This document shows positions 1-7,346 of a stretch of DNA of 25,189 bases, piece by piece. The notes under the pieces are model-generated. The model was not told the origin of the DNA. It ran no database searches and saw nothing but the letters and a program-made list of their open reading frames with translations. This DNA is from JALGWN01 sp964598025. Lineage in GTDB: Bacteria; Arandabacterota; Arandabacteria; Arandabacterales; Arandabacteraceae. The position numbers and the translations under genes were made by a program. Position 1 is the first letter of the stretch; each line of letters opens with the position of its first letter. Location: positions 1 to 25,189 of the forward strand of contig CAZRAU010000043.1 of assembly GCA_964598025.1 (NCBI GenBank), written 5' to 3'.

Positions 1-1
1 G

Positions 2-76
2 TCGGGGCGAGAGGATTTGAACCTCCGACCCCCTGCTCCCAAAGCAGGTGCGCTAACCGGACTGCGCTACGCCCCG
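2..76 (-). tRNA. tRNA-Pro (anticodon TGG)
   Basis: Read on the minus strand, a complete cloverleaf is visible. The acceptor CGGGGCG pairs with CGCCCCG, the anticodon stem CCTGC/GCAGG carries the loop TTTGGGA, so the anticodon is TGG, and the T loop is TTCGAAT with a GGAGG/CCTCT stem. The discriminator base is A at position 2, and the next base is C at the window edge, so it cannot be seen whether CCA is encoded. It lies about 85 bp downstream of rdgB on the same strand. Confidence 0.95.
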
Positions 77-161
77 CCATGGCTAAGATACGCCACCAAG
101 AAGGCCGTGATCAACAGAATTTACATGAGGTTGGACCGGCTGTCAAGCACAGCGCCTATGC

Positions 162-779
162 TCAGGGCTTGGGGCTGGGGGTGAGAAGACAGATAAAGGG
201 CTTCATGGCCGCGAAGGCGTTGGCCCGGTGGCTTATCTCATTCTTGGTCTCGGTGTCCAGCTCGGCAACGGTCTTCTTCCGGCGCGGCAGATAGAAAACC
301 GGGTCATAACCAAAACCGCTATCCCCACGCGGACGATCGGTTATGACGCCCTTGAGCTCGCCTCGCTGCAAAACCATCTTCCCTTTGACACTGACAAGAA
401 CCGCAACACACACAAACTTGGCTTTGCGATCCTCCTCCGGGATACCCTCAAGCATCTTCAGGAGCTTCTCGTTGTTGGCCTCATAGGATGCCGGCTCCCC
501 CGCGAAGCGCGCGGACATGACCCCGGGATCACCGTTCAAGGCATCGACCTCAAGTCCCGAATCGTCCGCGATCGAAGCCAGCCCCGTGTGCCGCCACGCG
601 TGCAGGGCCTTCTTGATGGCGTTCTCCTCAAACGTCGCTCCGTCCTCCTCCACGGGCCCCACATCCGGAAAATCGGCAAGGGACAGCAGGTCAACCGGCA
701 CGTCGCGTAAGATCCGCTCTATCTCTCGGACCTTGTGCTTGTTGCGTGTGGCGAGTACCAGTCTCGTGCGCTCGGCCAA
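162..779 (-). CDS. rdgB: RdgB/HAM1-family non-canonical purine NTP pyrophosphatase
   Basis: The 205-residue product hydrolyses ITP, XTP and dITP to monophosphates and so keeps deaminated purines out of nucleic acids. The N-terminal LVLATRNKHKVREI signature, the central DDSGLEVDALNG with its acidic metal- and base-recognition residues, and GVMSARFAG followed by GDSGFGYDPVF match the family over its normal length of about 200 residues. The start is TTG, nine bases after GGAG. It is the last protein gene of the minus-strand run, 69 bp after rph, and that gap contains a strong hairpin. The rph-rdgB pairing is a common conserved gene order. Confidence 0.95.
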   Translation of the reverse strand: MAERTRLVLATRNKHKVREIERILRDVPVDLLSLADFPDVGPVEEDGATFEENAIKKALHAWRHTGLASIADDSGLEVDALNGDPGVMSARFAGEPASYEANNEKLLKMLEGIPEEDRKAKFVCVAVLVSVKGKMVLQRGELKGVITDRPRGDSGFGYDPVFYLPRRKKTVAELDTETKNEISHRANAFAAMKPFICLLTPSPKP

Positions 780-811
780 TCTCAGTCGCTCCTTTCAAAC
801 CTGGTGCCTGA

Positions 812-832
812 TCCCGGGATGTGATCCCGGGA
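812..832. repeat. 9-bp perfect hairpin between rph and rdgB
   Basis: The sequence TCCCGGGAT-GTG-ATCCCGGGA forms a perfect 9-bp stem with a 3-base loop. It sits in the 69-bp gap between the rph stop and the rdgB ribosome-binding site. No T-run follows on the minus strand, so it does not look like a standard intrinsic terminator. It may act as an mRNA processing or stability element. Confidence 0.7.
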
Positions 833-848
833 AGATCGAATTCGGTCT

Positions 849-1577
849 TCAGGATTCGATCCCGAGGGTCTCTCGTTGGATGGCGACCAGGTGCTGGATA
901 CCCTTTCTGGCCAGGGTAAGCATGCGGTCCATCTGGGCTTTGGTGAAAACCATGCCTTCGGCGGTGCCCTGCACCTCAACGAAACGGCCCCGCCCCGTCA
1001 TCACAACATTGAAGTCGACTTCGGCAGCGGAATCCTCATCATAGCGGAGATCGAGCAGAATGCTGTTCGCTACTATGCCGACGCTCGTAGCGGCCACGAA
1101 ATCGGTGACAGGAACTTTGTCCAATGCCTTCCGCGCGACCATCTTCTTGAGGGCGTCATAGAGAGCAATGTATGCGCCGGTTATGGCAAGTGTACGGGTG
1201 CCCCCATCCGCCTGAATCACGTCGCAGTCAACCACAATCTGCTTCTCGGCAAGCGCCGTGAGATCGACGACCGCACGCAACGACCGGCCGATCAGTCGCT
1301 GGATCTCCTGGGTCCTTCCGGAGACCTTGCCCCTCACGGACTCCCTGGGGGTGCGGGTGTGAGTACTCCGGGGAAGCAGCGAGTACTCGGCGGTCACCCA
1401 ACCCTGGCCTTTCCCGTGCAGGAAGAAAGGCACCCTGTGCTCCACCGTAGCGGCGCAGACTATTCTGGTATCTCCGGCTTCGATCAACGCGGACCCCTCC
1501 GCATGCTTCATGTAGCCTGTCTTGACCCTGATCCTGCGCATTTCGTCGGGCTTGCGCCCGTCATTCCTGTGATACAA
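849..1577 (-). CDS. rph: Ribonuclease PH
   Basis: This 242-residue phosphorolytic 3'-5' exoribonuclease trims tRNA 3' ends. Family signatures run the whole length: NDGRKPDEMR at the N-terminus, GYMKHAEGSALIEAGDT, GQGWVTAEYSLLPRSTHTRTPRE (the RNA-binding arginine region), SGRTQEIQRLIGRSLRAVVD and CDVIQADGGTRTLAITGA (phosphate and active site). The length is normal. The start is a TTG six bases after a near-perfect AGGAGG, and the upstream murI stop is about 20 bp away, so cotranscription with murI and rdgB is likely. Confidence 0.97.
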   Translation of the reverse strand: MYHRNDGRKPDEMRRIRVKTGYMKHAEGSALIEAGDTRIVCAATVEHRVPFFLHGKGQGWVTAEYSLLPRSTHTRTPRESVRGKVSGRTQEIQRLIGRSLRAVVDLTALAEKQIVVDCDVIQADGGTRTLAITGAYIALYDALKKMVARKALDKVPVTDFVAATSVGIVANSILLDLRYDEDSAAEVDFNVVMTGRGRFVEVQGTAEGMVFTKAQMDRMLTLARKGIQHLVAIQRETLGIES

Positions 1578-1598
1578 CTTTGACCTCCTAAGCCGGAT

Positions 1599-2444
1599 TC
1601 AGATACCCTGTAGCTCAACCTCTTCGAATTCCGAGTTGACGACCTTTATTCGAGGGACTTCAAACCCAAGGAAACGCTGGATCTGAAGCCGCAGATTCAG
1701 ATGCATGTCGCTCACATAGATCTCGGTCCGGGGGCCTACGAGGGACGACGCCGACATCCCTTTCCCAATGAGAACTCCCTCAACTTCCCTGGCGGTCTCT
1801 TCCGCCGAATCAACCATGACGACACCGGGCCGGACTACCTGCTCAAGCACGCCTTTGAGCAACGGGTAATGCGTGCAACCTAAGATCAAGGCATCCACTT
1901 CGCACGCCGCCAGGTGCTCGAGATAGTGCCGCGCGACTTCCAACGTGACCGGATGGTCCACCCAGCCCTCTTCTATAAGGGGTACGAAGAGCGGGCATGC
2001 CTTGGAGAAGACTTTTGCATCCGGTTTTCTCGACTGGATCGCTTCGAGGTAGGCCCCGCTCTGGATCGTCGCACGGGTTCCTATGACCCCTATCTTGTTG
2101 TTTCTGGTCACCCGCAGGGCCGCCTCCGCACCGGGCTCCACGACTCCCACGACGGGTATGTCCACCATCGATCGGATGACCGGAAGACTATAGGCACTCG
2201 CGGTATTGCATGCGACCACGATCAGCTTCGGGTTCTTGGTGAGGAGAAACCGGACTATCTCCTGGGAGAACCGCGTCACTGTCTCCTTGGACTTGGTTCC
2301 ATACGGCAGCCTGGCGGTGTCGCCGAAATAAACAACACTCTCCTCGGGGAGGCGCCTGCCTATGGCATCGAGCACGGTGAGGCCGCCGATACCCGAATCA
2401 AACATGCCGAGCGGTCGCTTCTCGACCAATCCACCTACCTCCAT
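1599..2444 (-). CDS. murI: Glutamate racemase
   Basis: The product interconverts L- and D-glutamate to supply D-Glu for peptidoglycan. Both catalytic cysteines of the two-base mechanism are visible, in VVACNTASA and LILGCTHYPLL, together with the substrate loops MFDSGIGGLTVL and YFGDTARLPYGTKS. At about 280 residues the length is usual. The ATG at 2444 overlaps the end of the GerMN gene by 10 bp but has no well-spaced Shine-Dalgarno. A TTG at 2429 lies eight bases after GGAGG and could be the true start. Its place next to an amidase fits a cell-wall theme. Confidence 0.95.
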   Translation of the reverse strand: MEVGGLVEKRPLGMFDSGIGGLTVLDAIGRRLPEESVVYFGDTARLPYGTKSKETVTRFSQEIVRFLLTKNPKLIVVACNTASAYSLPVIRSMVDIPVVGVVEPGAEAALRVTRNNKIGVIGTRATIQSGAYLEAIQSRKPDAKVFSKACPLFVPLIEEGWVDHPVTLEVARHYLEHLAACEVDALILGCTHYPLLKGVLEQVVRPGVVMVDSAEETAREVEGVLIGKGMSASSLVGPRTEIYVSDMHLNLRLQIQRFLGFEVPRIKVVNSEFEEVELQGI

Positions 2445-2971
2445 TCCTGGGGTCGGAGCGGTTTTGCTGTCGACAGGTGACCGCCGAGGCTCTCGATCTC
2501 CTTACCTTCAACCAGAATGCGGACCGCCTCTACCTGAGAGAAGTTTGCACACACCGTCTGGACAAGCGAGGATATCAGGACGTATTCGGCGGTCGTCCCT
2601 CCGCTGAAATCATCGACCAGCTCGCTGGAGAAATCGATGACCGCCGTCTTCTCATGCATGAACACGCCACGGATCCTGACCGAGGCCGGGATTGTCCCGA
2701 CACCGCTTTCGCGGGGGCCGCTCACGAGCGCCTCGACCAGGTTACGCAGGTTGTCAAGCGGTCTGTCGGATGAAGCGAGCACCCGATACTCCGGCACAAG
2801 CGATGAGCCGTCCGTGGAGCCGAAATAGAGCGCCACCGTCCGCACCCTTTCCGTTTCCAGGGTCTCTCCCGGAGGGGGCGGCGCGCCCAGACGCCCGTGG
2901 ACAAGCCAGAAAATCGCCACCGCGACGACAACCGCGGCCAGTATTATTATCAATCGTCTCAAGATGGTCAC
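2435..2971 (-). CDS. GerMN-domain membrane-anchored protein
   Basis: The product is a 178-residue envelope protein. Residues about 4-25 form a hydrophobic anchor (LRRLIIILAAVVVAVAIFW), followed by a short Pro-rich linker and a GerMN-type domain from about residue 40. The pattern LVEALVSGP, IRGVFMHEKTAVIDFSSELVDDFSGGTTAEYVLISSLVQTV and VRILVEGKEIESLGGHLS is typical of GerMN. The start is GTG, overlapping the amidase stop as GTGA. In Bacillus subtilis, gerM lies with racE, rph and ysnA, and the same neighbours are found here. In a non-spore context, a role at the cell wall with the adjacent amidase is an inference. Confidence 0.88.
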   Translation of the reverse strand: MTILRRLIIILAAVVVAVAIFWLVHGRLGAPPPPGETLETERVRTVALYFGSTDGSSLVPEYRVLASSDRPLDNLRNLVEALVSGPRESGVGTIPASVRIRGVFMHEKTAVIDFSSELVDDFSGGTTAEYVLISSLVQTVCANFSQVEAVRILVEGKEIESLGGHLSTAKPLRPQEWR

Positions 2972-4452
2972 CTTCCGTAGTCAGCCTTGAACCGGAGAAC
3001 AGCCTGGACGACGGCATCGGCCACCGTCTCCTGGAAAGCCTCGTCCTTAAGCAGCGCCTCTTCCCGTGGATTGGTTATGAAGGCCGCCTCCACAAGAACG
3101 GCCGGAAGATACACACCGGCGAGCACCACGAAACCGGCCTGCTTCACACCCCGGTTCTTCAGCGTCATGCGCTCGTGCATCTCCTCATTGACCATCTGGG
3201 CAAGGTGGCTGCTCTCCACAACAAACTCGTTCTGGGCGGTATCCCAGAGGATGAAGGCCAGCTCGTCGTCTCCCGAGGTCGCCGAGAGCGGCACGATGTC
3301 CCGGCCGGCATTCTCCATGGCCGCGACGGTCCTGGCCTCATCGTCCTGAGCAGGCGACAGGAAATAGACTTCGAACCCATTGGCCTCGGTGCTTCGGTAT
3401 CCATTGGCGTGCATGCTGATAAAGAGATCCGCACCGACCGAGTTGGCAACCTCAGTCCTGGTCTCGAGATCGACGAAAGTGTCATCATTCCGTGTGAGTA
3501 TGGCCTCGATACCTTCGCGCTCCAGCGCGGCCTTGATCTTCCTGGCCACATCCAGGTTGAATTGCTTCTCCATGTATCCGGAAGGCCCCACACTTCCGAA
3601 GTTCTCCCCTCCATGGCCCGGGTCTATGACGACGAGGTCCAATTCCATGTGCTCGGCCGAGAACCGCTCGGCCCAGGCCATCTGCCGGGGCGGCCTGAAA
3701 TCAGGCTGGGGGATGTCCGTCAAGGATCTCCTCCAGACCAGGACGACAATCCCATCGGGATCGCGCCGTGGATACACCCGGTAGGCGGGGTTCCCTTTGG
3801 CGAGGGTGACCGTCACATCGACCCCGTCGGCCTCCTGGGCAGCCTCGACATGCTCAATGAGCCCGCCTTCCGATTCGAAATCCAGACGTTTTGAAAAAAC
3901 ACCACCTCTTATATAGAGGCGGACTTTGCCGTCCTCCTCGGGATAAAGATCGTAGTTCAGCATACCTATGGTCGCGATGGTGGCGCTCACCCGCTCCTTG
4001 GCCGCACGGACTTCGATATCAATGATATTCGGGGCCGGGAGCCCCACCATGATGGTGCGCTTCCTTTCGTCCCATCTGAGGTTTCGCCCGAACGCCGGAG
4101 CCAGTGTCTGCTCCACCGCTGGAAGGGTCAGGAAGACCTCGTCACCGTCGCGCAGGGTGGCTTCGCCCGCAGCTATCGTCTGGCCGTCCCGCACCCAGAC
4201 CGTGCCCCCGATCAGGATCTGAAGCGTATGGACATCGTCCCTGAGCACGATTTCCTGCTCGGTCCAATCCACCGCGACCTCAAGACCGAGGAGTCTCGAT
4301 ACCTGAGAGACCGACAGATATGTGCAGCCGCTTCTCTCCAGGAGGTCGATTCCTTCAGAGGGCCGGCCATCCGAATAACGTACCCCGGCCGATCCCGCAA
4401 TGCAAACCCCCGCGAGTGCCAAGGTGAGTAGGACGGTGTAACAAACCTTCAT
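2968..4452 (-). CDS. N-acetylmuramoyl-L-alanine amidase (Amidase_3) with N-terminal wall-binding domains
   Basis: This secreted zinc amidase cleaves the bond between MurNAc and the stem peptide. I chose the ATG at 4452, which gives a clean signal peptide (KVCYTVLLTLALAGVCIAG); an upstream in-frame ATG at 4503 falls in the smpB stop region. After the signal peptide comes a copper-amine-oxidase-N-like domain (about residues 35-140), then an AMIN-like beta domain (about 145-250), then the catalytic domain from about 280. The zinc and catalytic residues are in VVIDPGHGG, EKQFNLD, ISMHANG and LVEAAFITNP. It is coupled to the GerMN gene by a 4-bp overlap. Confidence 0.93.
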   Translation of the reverse strand: MKVCYTVLLTLALAGVCIAGSAGVRYSDGRPSEGIDLLERSGCTYLSVSQVSRLLGLEVAVDWTEQEIVLRDDVHTLQILIGGTVWVRDGQTIAAGEATLRDGDEVFLTLPAVEQTLAPAFGRNLRWDERKRTIMVGLPAPNIIDIEVRAAKERVSATIATIGMLNYDLYPEEDGKVRLYIRGGVFSKRLDFESEGGLIEHVEAAQEADGVDVTVTLAKGNPAYRVYPRRDPDGIVVLVWRRSLTDIPQPDFRPPRQMAWAERFSAEHMELDLVVIDPGHGGENFGSVGPSGYMEKQFNLDVARKIKAALEREGIEAILTRNDDTFVDLETRTEVANSVGADLFISMHANGYRSTEANGFEVYFLSPAQDDEARTVAAMENAGRDIVPLSATSGDDELAFILWDTAQNEFVVESSHLAQMVNEEMHERMTLKNRGVKQAGFVVLAGVYLPAVLVEAAFITNPREEALLKDEAFQETVADAVVQAVLRFKADYGR

Positions 4453-4499
4453 AAGCGCTGCTATCCCCTTACCGATACATCGACAATATGTGGTCCCGG

Positions 4500-5009
4500 T
4501 CAAGCCATTTTGTCGCGGCGGGCCTCCCGCCTGCGCATTTCCCTTTCGGCATCCCGCTTGGCGATATCCTGGCGCTTATCCCGCGTCGGTTTGCCCTTTG
4601 CCAGCGCAAGTTCCACCTTGGCCCTCCCCCGCACCAGATAGACTCTTATGGGAACGAGCGTCAGGCCTTTCTCGGCCACCTTGCCGGTCAAGCGCCGGAT
4701 CTCCGACCTGCGAAGCAGGAGTTTTCTTCTGCGTTTGGGGTCCGGCAGAAAGTGCGCGCTTTTCTCATAGGGGCTTATGTGCATGTTGACGAGAAAAGCC
4801 TCTCCGGCCTCGATCATCGCGTAGGAATCCTGCAGGCTGACCTTGCCCTGCCTGATGGATTTCACCTCACTTCCCACAAGTGCGATACCCGCCTCCAGTC
4901 TATCCATAAGGAAGTAGTCATGCCTTGCCTTCCTATTCACATAGACGGTCTTCTGCCCGGATTCCGGACTCCGGGGGTCAGGACCTTGAGATTTCTTGAT
5001 ACTATCCAT
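4500..5009 (-). CDS. smpB: SsrA-binding protein SmpB
   Basis: SmpB binds tmRNA and rescues stalled ribosomes. The protein is 169 residues from the chosen ATG at 5009. Recognisable family segments are VNRKARHDYFLMDRLEAGIALVGSEVKSIRQGKVSLQDSYA, the MHISPYEKS loop, PKRRRKLLLRR and the basic C-terminal tail KGKPTRDKRQDIAKRDAEREMRR, which enters the ribosomal A site and mRNA channel. The ATG overlaps the stop of the upstream PHP gene by 8 bp, suggesting translational coupling. A longer open frame to 5138 overlaps the PHP gene and has no family similarity. No ssrA gene is seen nearby. Confidence 0.95.
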   Translation of the reverse strand: MDSIKKSQGPDPRSPESGQKTVYVNRKARHDYFLMDRLEAGIALVGSEVKSIRQGKVSLQDSYAMIEAGEAFLVNMHISPYEKSAHFLPDPKRRRKLLLRRSEIRRLTGKVAEKGLTLVPIRVYLVRGRAKVELALAKGKPTRDKRQDIAKRDAEREMRRREARRDKMA

Positions 5010-5862
5010 ATACCTGCTGGAGGGGGATTCCCCGCCTTGATCGTCGCTCGAACACGGCAATTCGGTCGAAACCTGCGTCCCTTGCAGCCTTAAGGCAGGC
5101 CTCCAGACCGAAGCCCACCTGATCCGGCTGGTGAGCATCGGAACCCGCCGTTATGTCGGCAAGTCCCGCGTCTCTGGCTGCCTTCAGTATGTCCGGGCTG
5201 GGAAAGGGCCATCCGAGCCCCTTCCTCAGGCCCCCGCCGTTTATCTCGAGCGACAGTCCACGCCCCACCATTTCCTCCAGTAGAGGTTCGACCAGCCCTC
5301 TGTGGGCAACGTTAAGAGGTTCGCCGTAAAAGTCAAGTCCACACCTCTTATAGATATCGAGATGGGCTATGCCGTCGAAAAGGCCGGAACGGATCGCCTC
5401 TCCCAGATCGTGATAGTAGGCCTCACAGACCTCCCTCGGGCTCTTTTGCAAGAAGTAGTCGGTGCTCTCCCCGGCGGAGACTATGTCCACACCATCCAAC
5501 GTATGGACGCCGCCAAGAATGAAATCGAAATCGAAAGCGCCGAGCACCGGCTCGATCATGCTCTCCAGACCGGGTGTATAACCTATCTCGAGGCCGCACC
5601 GAACAGTGAGGCCTCGTCCCCTCATGGCATCCGAGGAATTCCTCACTTGCTCCACATAGGAACCCAACCAGTCGGAGGTGACTTCAACCTCGCTTCCATT
5701 CAGCCGCACCCTGCCGTCGTGGTGACGTCTCACGGGGTCGAGATCACAATGGGTCGTGAAACATATCTCCTTGAGGCCCTTCTCAAGGGCCTGGTCGGCG
5801 AACTCGGCCACGGATCCGCCGGCATCGATCGAGTAGTCGCAGTGGACATGATAATCGACCAT
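5002..5862 (-). CDS. PHP-domain phosphoesterase, histidinol-phosphatase-like
   Basis: The PHP fold is a metal-dependent phosphoesterase. The first metal motif DYHVHCDYS, then TTHCD, the central GLEIGYTPG, GGVHTLDGV and HLDIYKR, and the C-terminal GSDAH are all present and ordered as in HisK/HisJ-type enzymes. No other histidine genes are nearby, so histidinol-phosphate as substrate is only a family-level guess. The ATG at 5862 follows a GGAGGA at long spacing (about 12 bases). A TTG at 5913 would add 17 residues but has no ribosome-binding site. The gene starts near the run of N at 5929. Confidence 0.85.
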   Translation of the reverse strand: MVDYHVHCDYSIDAGGSVAEFADQALEKGLKEICFTTHCDLDPVRRHHDGRVRLNGSEVEVTSDWLGSYVEQVRNSSDAMRGRGLTVRCGLEIGYTPGLESMIEPVLGAFDFDFILGGVHTLDGVDIVSAGESTDYFLQKSPREVCEAYYHDLGEAIRSGLFDGIAHLDIYKRCGLDFYGEPLNVAHRGLVEPLLEEMVGRGLSLEINGGGLRKGLGWPFPSPDILKAARDAGLADITAGSDAHQPDQVGFGLEACLKAARDAGFDRIAVFERRSRRGIPLQQVYG

Positions 5863-5928
5863 GGGCTTGTGCGATCCTCCAACATGATTGTTTGCAACGA
5901 TGGCGGTTGACAATGATGCCAGTTTACA

Positions 5929-5938
5929 NNNNNNNNNN
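5929..5938. other. Run of 10 N (scaffold gap)
   Basis: Ten consecutive N bases interrupt the sequence at the 5' end of tRNA-Leu. The missing 5' acceptor strand and position 8 of the tRNA need about eight bases, so the real gap could be close to its drawn size, but ten N may also be only a placeholder. Linkage between the genes on its two sides rests on the assembly. Confidence 0.98.
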
Positions 5939-6015
5939 GGCGGAACTGGCAGACGCGCTGCGTTCAGGGCGCAGTGGGGTTTATCCTCGTAGGGGTTCGA
6001 CTCCCCTCTTCGGCA
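5931..6015 (+). tRNA. tRNA-Leu (anticodon CAG), 5' end lost in the gap
   Basis: From 5939 onward the plus strand shows a type II tRNA: the D arm GGCGGAACTGGCAGACGC, the anticodon stem CTGCG/CGCAG with loop TTCAGGG (anticodon CAG), a long variable arm, the T arm GGGG-TTCGACT-CCCC and the 3' acceptor strand CTTCGGC with discriminator A at 6015. CCA is not encoded, since CT follows. The 5' acceptor strand, expected to be close to GCCGAAG or GCCGAGG, falls in the N run, so the start at 5931 is an estimate. Confidence 0.9.
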
Positions 6016-6116
6016 CTCAACCGATCTTCAACCGGAGCGGCGAGACAACCGATTGTTCAGATAGAACGCACTGAGTCAAGATCACCCTTCTGAGTTCCTC
6101 GGAGGGAAGCGGGCAA

Positions 6117-6635
6117 ATGGAGGGTAGAGCTGTGGGACGCGCTCTTTTCCTATTGGCCGTGATGTGGCTGGGTGCCGGCTGCGGGGCTCTCTTCACCGGG
6201 CAAGATCATGCGGAGATCCTCGGTCAGTTCGATGACGTGCTGGATTACGACACCCCGCCGATGCTGGTCCAGGCTGTAAGACCTGAGTACCCTGAGATGG
6301 CGCGCGAGGTAGGTGCCGAGGGCAGAGTGGTGCTGAAGGCCCTCATCCTCGAGGATGGGCAGTTGGGCGGCGTCCAGATCGTGGAGTCGCCCAATCCGAT
6401 TCTTGCCAACGTAGCCATCACGGCGCTCACGCAATCCGTGTTCAGTCCAGCCAGGAAGGGCGGAGAGCCGTGCCGTGCCACTATGGTGATCCCCTTCATC
6501 TTCGACAAGGAGGAGGGGCGGGCGTACGGCCGGGCCGGACTCGAAGTGGATTACACCGGAGCGCCGGAAGAGGAGAGCTCCATGCCGGCGGAGCTCCCCG
6601 CGGGCCCTGGACAGGACATCAGACCAGCGAAGTGA
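6117..6635 (+). CDS. TonB C-terminal-domain lipoprotein
   Basis: The product has 172 residues. The N-terminus is a likely lipoprotein signal (hydrophobic ALFLLAVMW followed by LGAGC, Cys22). Residues about 45-135 match a stand-alone TonB C-terminal domain: PPMLVQAVRPEYPEMAREVGAEGRVVLKALI, VESPNPILANVAITAL, and VFSPARKGGEP followed by VIPFIF. The C-terminal 35 residues look disordered. It lacks the transmembrane helix and Pro-rich spacer of a full TonB. GGAGGG lies ten bases before the ATG. Its 3' end overlaps the convergent membrane-protein gene by 17 bp. A role as a periplasmic or outer-membrane partner is inferred. Confidence 0.85.
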   Translation: MEGRAVGRALFLLAVMWLGAGCGALFTGQDHAEILGQFDDVLDYDTPPMLVQAVRPEYPEMAREVGAEGRVVLKALILEDGQLGGVQIVESPNPILANVAITALTQSVFSPARKGGEPCRATMVIPFIFDKEEGRAYGRAGLEVDYTGAPEEESSMPAELPAGPGQDIRPAK

Positions 6636-7257
6636 TCCGTCGCGCCACTCTGGCGAGGATGGCTGTGCCCATAGCCATGCCGGCGAGGAAGACCTCCCAG
6701 GGGAATCTTGCGGGTATGGCTCCACAATGGACGGGGCCGTGGTTCAGGGCAAACGCCACGAAGACCACTACACCGCCACCTATCGCAATGGCCCACTCGA
6801 CAGCCGATATGGCAACCACCTCAGAGGCCCCCCTGTGAGCGTAATAGAGCAGGCCGGCGGCGATAAGGAGTACGGAGACCAGCATGGGCGCAAGCACGGG
6901 TCCCGTCCAGATGACCGGTATGAGAAAGAGCAGATCCCAGGTGAGCAATGTCTCCGGCCAGGAAATCGTCACCCAGAGGAATAAGTAGTATGCCAGGTCC
7001 CATACGCCGAAGATGATCATGAAACAGGCCAGCCTTCCCCGCCTTGTCGCCTCCACCAGGAAGGCGACCGCGAGCAGCATCACTATGGTGGCCCCCTCGC
7101 GGCCGAGCTCGACGGCAGCGTGGTGAAGGTCCAGAGTCGTGCTGGGAAAGCTGAACCCTTGAGGATAGAGTAAGGCTCTGAGATAGACCACGACCGCCGC
7201 CTCCAGATAGCCCATGGCCAGGGCGAAGGCCACCAGGAGGAGGACCTTTTTTCTCAC
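6619..7257 (-). CDS. Uncharacterised multi-pass membrane protein
   Basis: The 212-residue product has about six hydrophobic segments: near residues 5-27 (LLLVAFALAMGYLEAAVVVYL), 55-70, 77-98 (MIIFGVWDLAYYLFLWVTI), 105-140 (a long hydrophobic hairpin with WDLLFLIPVIWTGPVLAP), 148-172 and 188-205. The GYLEAAVVVYLR and SWPETLLTWDLLFLIP stretches look like conserved signatures of an unnamed membrane family, but I cannot name a function. The start is GTG, nine bases after GGAGG. The gene is divergent from the GWxTD gene and shares with it a palindromic -10 region. Confidence 0.8.
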   Translation of the reverse strand: MRKKVLLLVAFALAMGYLEAAVVVYLRALLYPQGFSFPSTTLDLHHAAVELGREGATIVMLLAVAFLVEATRRGRLACFMIIFGVWDLAYYLFLWVTISWPETLLTWDLLFLIPVIWTGPVLAPMLVSVLLIAAGLLYYAHRGASEVVAISAVEWAIAIGGGVVVFVAFALNHGPVHCGAIPARFPWEVFLAGMAMGTAILARVARRITSLV

Positions 7258-7287
7258 CGATTGCTCCCTCCGCTATCCATCATCACC

Positions 7288-7315
7288 TTGTCATACCGCC
7301 GGGCTTTATTATAAT
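7288..7315 (+). promoter_or_regulatory. Sigma70-type promoter for the GWxTD gene
   Basis: TTGTCA (7288-7293), a 16-bp spacer and TATAAT (7310-7315) give a near-consensus housekeeping promoter. Transcription would start near 7322 and leave a leader of about 25 bases before the GTG at 7347. The -10 lies in the palindrome ATTATAAT (7308-7315), so the minus strand also reads TATAAT, there with only a weak TTGCGT at the -35 position. Confidence 0.7.
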
Positions 7316-7346
7316 TGGATTGAGGGCTTACGCAAGGGGTGTGCTC

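Noticed and set aside
2692..3894. A 400-codon open frame on the plus strand
   Set aside because: It is antisense to the amidase and GerMN genes, which have clear family motifs. Long antisense frames are expected in GC-rich coding DNA, and this one has no recognisable domain.
4453..4503. Start of the amidase at the upstream ATG 4503
   Set aside because: It would sit in the smpB stop region and would place extra residues in front of a clean signal peptide that begins at 4452.
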